Source: an uncultured Oscillospiraceae bacterium
GTDB taxonomy: Bacteria > Bacillota > Clostridia > Oscillospirales > Oscillospiraceae
Length of the DNA stretch: 62,327 nucleotides
Direction: 5' to 3'
NCBI GenBank assembly: GCA_934654755.1
Contig: CAKUGQ010000014.1
Location: 1-62,327 of the forward strand
Each line of letters starts with the position of its first letter. Position 1 is the first letter of the stretch. The notes under the pieces were generated by a model that was not told the DNA's origin, searched no databases, and saw nothing but the letters and a program-made list of their open reading frames with translations. Both the position numbers and the translations under genes were made by a program. Positions 59,489 through 62,327 of this stretch are shown here, in pieces.

Positions 59489-61045
59489 ATGAGTGCTTCC
59501 CGTGAAAGAAAAAAGCGCGCTGAGCAGGGGAATACTGCTCCCGTTGAGCAGCCGAAGAAGAAAAAGAAGCTGTCCGAGGGTCTGATCCTTCTGATCAGCG
59601 TCGTTCTGGTTCTGGCAATCGTGTTCGGCGGCGTTATGATCTACAAGGGCCATTGGGCGGGACAGACGATCATGCAGGTTGGAGAGCATATCATTCAGCC
59701 CGCGCAGTTCAACTATTTCTACCGTGCCCAGATCAACAATATTTCCAGCTATGTTTCCTATATGGGGATCGACACCGGTAAGCCCCTCAAGGAGCAGAAG
59801 ATCAGCGCGTCCGGCGCTTCCATGCTCACGTTGTTCGGCATGGATCTTTCCGATCTTCCCGAGCTGAAGGAAGGCGCCAAGGAATACGACATCACCTGGG
59901 CCGAATTTTTCGCCCGTTCCGCCGCCCGTACCGCAGCCGCCTACTACGGTGTGTATGATTTGGCGCAGGCAGCGGGCTTCCAGCTCTCCGAGGATGCTAC
60001 CAAGGAGATCGACGAGGAGATCACCAGCCTTGCTACCGTTTCCAGACTGTATTCCATGAGCAGCGACGAGTATCTGTCGAAGGTGTTTGGCAGCGGCTGC
60101 AATGCGGAGAATTACCGCGAGTACCTCAAGGTCGCAAAGGTCTATACCGAGTACCCCCTGCAGCTCCGCGACGGCTACACCGCCGACGAGATCCAGAAGC
60201 GCTACGATGAGGACAATACCGCGTTCGACAGCGCAACCTTCTGGCTGTATACCGTCAAGGCGTCCGATTTCGTAAAGAAGGACAGCGACGGTAAGACCCC
60301 GGATATTTCCGACGAGAACCGTACCTCCGCGAAGGAAGCTGCCGAAAATATGCTCAAGGATTTCAACACCGAGGACGAGAAGGCAGCGTTGTATGCCGAC
60401 TATCTGCATGAGCGTGTGAAGTCGATGACCAATGAAGAAGCGGCCGACTGGCTGTTCAAGACCGCAAAGGCAGACGGCGAGAACGTGAAGCTGTTCCAGA
60501 AGGAGTTCACCACCGATTCCGAAAAGGAGAAGAAGGACGACACCTATTATGTCCTGAAGCTCGTGACCAATGAGTTCTATGATACCGCAAAGCTCGTTCA
60601 GATCTTCGTAAAGGCCGACTCGAGCAGCTCCACGACCACCGATACGAGCAAGACCGAGGCCAACAGAGTTATCGAGATCATGAAGAGTCTGGACGAGGAC
60701 GCCTCCCGCGAGGCCTTCGTCAAGATTGCGTCCGATACCAAGCAGTCCGACGTGACCGGCGATTACGAGCTTGAAAACGTCACCCGTACGCAGCTCGCCT
60801 CCTATCAGAAGATGGCTTCGTGGGTGTTTGATGAGGCGCGCAAAGAGGGCGACTGGATGAAGTTTGATACCGACGACGGTACCTTCATTCTGTACTTCGA
60901 CGGCTACGGCCAGACCAACCGCGACTATGCCTGCCGCAATGCCATTTTGTCCGATTGGCTTGAAAAGGTGACGAAGGAGACCTTCGAGGCCAGTCAGTTC
61001 AGCGTCAAGAACGCGCTGCACGCGGATGTCGGCCTGTATGTCTGA
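59489..61045 (+). CDS. Membrane-anchored PrsA/SurA-like foldase candidate
   Basis: A 518-residue protein with a lysine-rich cytoplasmic start (KKKKKLSEG), one membrane helix (about 30-50), and a long exported part. Residues about 55-210 contain GQTIMQVGEHIIQPAQFNYF and many helices, like the SurA_N/PrsA chaperone module. The later region (about 300-500) holds mixed alpha/beta segments where a parvulin isomerase domain would sit, but I do not see clear parvulin active-site residues. It may be a chaperone without isomerase activity. ATG 59489 lies 11 bases after GAGAGG; an upstream TTG is less likely. Confidence 0.65.
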   Translation: MSASRERKKRAEQGNTAPVEQPKKKKKLSEGLILLISVVLVLAIVFGGVMIYKGHWAGQTIMQVGEHIIQPAQFNYFYRAQINNISSYVSYMGIDTGKPLKEQKISASGASMLTLFGMDLSDLPELKEGAKEYDITWAEFFARSAARTAAAYYGVYDLAQAAGFQLSEDATKEIDEEITSLATVSRLYSMSSDEYLSKVFGSGCNAENYREYLKVAKVYTEYPLQLRDGYTADEIQKRYDEDNTAFDSATFWLYTVKASDFVKKDSDGKTPDISDENRTSAKEAAENMLKDFNTEDEKAALYADYLHERVKSMTNEEAADWLFKTAKADGENVKLFQKEFTTDSEKEKKDDTYYVLKLVTNEFYDTAKLVQIFVKADSSSSTTTDTSKTEANRVIEIMKSLDEDASREAFVKIASDTKQSDVTGDYELENVTRTQLASYQKMASWVFDEARKEGDWMKFDTDDGTFILYFDGYGQTNRDYACRNAILSDWLEKVTKETFEASQFSVKNALHADVGLYV

Positions 61046-61111
61046 TTTTGATCCGTTTCAGGGGCGCCGTAAGGCGTCCCTGACTTTTTATGGTGGGGAA
61101 GGAGCGGTAAG

Positions 61112-61822
61112 ATGAACGATCCCTTCATTCGGCAGGAAATGCTTCTCGGGCCGGAGGTGCAGACGCGGCTTCGCGCGTCGAGCGTTATCGTTTTCGGCAT
61201 CGGTGGCGTGGGCAGCTATGTCTGCGAGGGCCTTGCGCGCGCGGGAGTCGGCAGTTTGACGCTGGTGGACAACGATACCGTCGGCCTGTCCAACCTCAAC
61301 CGACAGCTCTGTGCGCTGCATTCCACGCTGGGACAGTACAAATCCGATGTCATGGCGGCGCGTGTGCGCGACATCAATCCGGAATGTAACGTTATATCGC
61401 TCCCGATACTCTATAACGAGGAGTCAAAAGATCGATTTTTCACAAAACACTTTGATTATATTGTCGATGCGATTGATCTTGTGTCCTGTAAGCTCAGCCT
61501 GATTGAGACGGCGAGACAGCGCGGTATTCCGATCATCAGCGCGATGGGCACGGGCAATAAGCTCGACCCGACGCGGTTTCGCATCACGGACATCTCCCAA
61601 ACGAGTGGCTGCCACCTGGCGCGGGTGATGCGGCGGGAGCTGCGCGCACGCGGTATTGAGCACCACACCGTTCTTTTCAGCGAGGAGCTGCCGGCAACGC
61701 CGCTTCCGTTGGAGCCGCCCCCTCCCGGGCGGCGCAGCATTCCGGCCTCCGTGTCGTGGGTGCCGTCCTGCGCGGGACTGATGCTTGCGGGCTTTGTTGT
61801 GCAGGCATTGGCGAAGCCGTAA
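61112..61822 (+). CDS. tcdA: tRNA threonylcarbamoyladenosine dehydratase (TcdA-like)
   Basis: A 236-residue E1-like ATPase of the ThiF/MoeB fold that cyclises t6A37 of ANN-decoding tRNAs. IVFGIGGVGSYVCEGLARAG is the nucleotide loop; VDNDTVGLSNLNRQLCAL holds the conserved Asp/Asn/Arg; AMGTGNKLDPTRF and WVPSCAGLMLAG are typical of the TcdA/YgdL branch. ATG after GGAAGGAGC. Confidence 0.93.
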   Translation: MNDPFIRQEMLLGPEVQTRLRASSVIVFGIGGVGSYVCEGLARAGVGSLTLVDNDTVGLSNLNRQLCALHSTLGQYKSDVMAARVRDINPECNVISLPILYNEESKDRFFTKHFDYIVDAIDLVSCKLSLIETARQRGIPIISAMGTGNKLDPTRFRITDISQTSGCHLARVMRRELRARGIEHHTVLFSEELPATPLPLEPPPPGRRSIPASVSWVPSCAGLMLAGFVVQALAKP

Positions 61823-61874
61823 TTCAGGTTTAATGTCTGCTGCGACAGAGACCGCGGCATGAAAGGAGATCACC

Positions 61875-62093
61875 ATGAAAGAAAACCATGAAGATGCTAT
61901 TGTTCTGGACGAGGAGATGCTTCGTGATGCCGTCGGCGGAGCGAATGGAACGTCTGACCTTACGATTAACTTTCCTTGTCCGCGCTGCGGTAAGAGGTTC
62001 ATCGTAACGTATGCGGAGCTGATGGAGCAGGAGTTTCTGAGATGCGTGCAATGCGGGACCGTGTTCAGAAACCCGTGTTTTAACAGAAAATAA
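61875..62093 (+). CDS. Small GG-leader-like zinc-ribbon peptide
   Basis: A 72-residue protein. Residues 1-22 (LDEEMLRDAVGG) look like the leader of double-glycine bacteriocin/RiPP precursors (charged, L..E.L..V.GG, then ANG). Residues 33-68 form a zinc ribbon: CPRC (35-38), CVQC (57-60) and one more cysteine C68. A strong site AAAGGAG precedes the ATG. No maturase or C39 peptidase/ABC exporter is visible before the window ends 234 bp later. It may be a RiPP precursor, or a plain zinc-ribbon regulator whose N-terminus resembles a leader by chance. Confidence 0.75.
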   Translation: MKENHEDAIVLDEEMLRDAVGGANGTSDLTINFPCPRCGKRFIVTYAELMEQEFLRCVQCGTVFRNPCFNRK

Positions 62094-62126
62094 TTTGACT
62101 TGAAAGTGGGCGATTCGCCCGTGCAG

Positions 62127-62151
62127 GACCGCCGCTTTGCGGCGGTCTTTT
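62127..62151 (+). terminator. Terminator after the small peptide gene
   Basis: GACCGCCGC/GCGGCGGTC hairpin with TTTTC; a smaller GGGCGA/TCGCCC hairpin precedes it. Confidence 0.85.
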
Positions 62152-62229
62152 CGCATCGAGAGCACCGCCCTGTACCTACGCAGCCTGCGTTAATCTACCG
62201 ACCTGTCGTTGCGGGGCTGTGTTGGCAAG

Positions 62230-62327
62230 TCGCGGCAATCCCGTATCCCATTGTCATTGCGAGGCCACGCCGGTGGCCGTGGCAATCTCATGCACCGACA
62301 ACCGTCATTGCGAGACTTGCGTCAGCC
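62230..62327. repeat. Cluster of TGTCATTGC palindromic repeats, running off the window
   Basis: A partial unit CGCGGCAATC (62231), a unit TGTCATTGCGAGG to GGCAATCT (62252-62288) and a third starting CGTCATTGCGAGA (62303) cut by the window end. Same family as 2088-2180 and 47977-48014. No gene is seen from 62152 to the end. Confidence 0.75.

Noticed and set aside
59420..61021. A 533-codon minus-strand frame opposite the foldase-like gene
   Set aside because: Complement of a gene with a clear membrane anchor and ribosome site; low-complexity Leu/Val/Gly sequence typical of shadows.

Overview
The window reads as chromosome of a GC-rich, spore-forming anaerobic Firmicute, most likely an Oscillospiraceae/Ruminococcaceae-type clostridium. 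The grounds are Spo0A, Gram-positive promoters and AGGAGG ribosome sites, a split gcvPA/gcvPB glycine decarboxylase, HrcA/CIRCE control, a ClpE-type Clp ATPase, an ecfA1-ecfA2-ecfT-truA cluster, DUF1292 and DUF5711 proteins, and an ATP synthase c-subunit with Na+-type ligands. There are no rRNAs, CRISPR arrays, phage genes or transposases. Family calls come from motif recognition only; no database was searched.

Layout. 1-3.8 kb: a SpoIIQ-like M23 protein, a CIRCE-controlled Hsp20, a palindromic repeat between twin terminators, 5-formyl-THF cyclo-ligase and a lipid kinase. 3.9-10.07 kb: a minus-strand glycine cleavage operon behind a tandem glycine riboswitch; its first gene is a GcvT-SHMT fusion. 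10.1-15.1 kb: a cysteine-rich three-gene redox operon, a GT4 glycosyltransferase, spo0A and an SLH-like surface protein. 15.2-22.9 kb: psuK-psuG, a LysM-M14 peptidase, prmA, lgt, tRNA-Thr and a nicotinamidase-like hydrolase. 23.0-30.1 kb: the complete F-type ATP synthase operon. 30.75-32.6 kb: an AT-richer island with an APH-like kinase and many palindromes. 32.6-38.5 kb: an M29 aminopeptidase, a homocysteine methyltransferase-family gene and serC-serA-gdhA. 38.7-46.1 kb: a TetR regulator with two ABC exporters and a coupled small ORF, then an antiporter divergent from a LysR regulator. 46.2-58.5 kb (minus): rplJ-rplL with an L10 leader, hutD, clpE, DUF5711, truA, the ECF module, an rRNA methyltransferase-like gene and a class A PBP carrying a zinc ribbon. 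58.7-62.3 kb: a DUF1292 protein, a probable 6S RNA, a membrane-anchored foldase-like protein, tcdA, a small double-glycine/zinc-ribbon peptide and a cluster of the palindromic repeat.

Themes. One-carbon, serine and glycine metabolism recurs. The gcv operon with its fused SHMT-like domain could turn two glycines into serine. The cyclo-ligase repairs folate, serC/serA make serine using glutamate that gdhA can supply, and the homocysteine methyltransferase-family protein consumes methyl groups. The strongest unusual items are the GcvT-SHMT fusion, a Spo0A receiver missing its acidic pocket, the two-carboxylate c-subunit, the zinc-ribbon PBP, the cysteine-rich operon at 10.15-11.5 kb and the GG-leader zinc-ribbon peptide at 61.9 kb.
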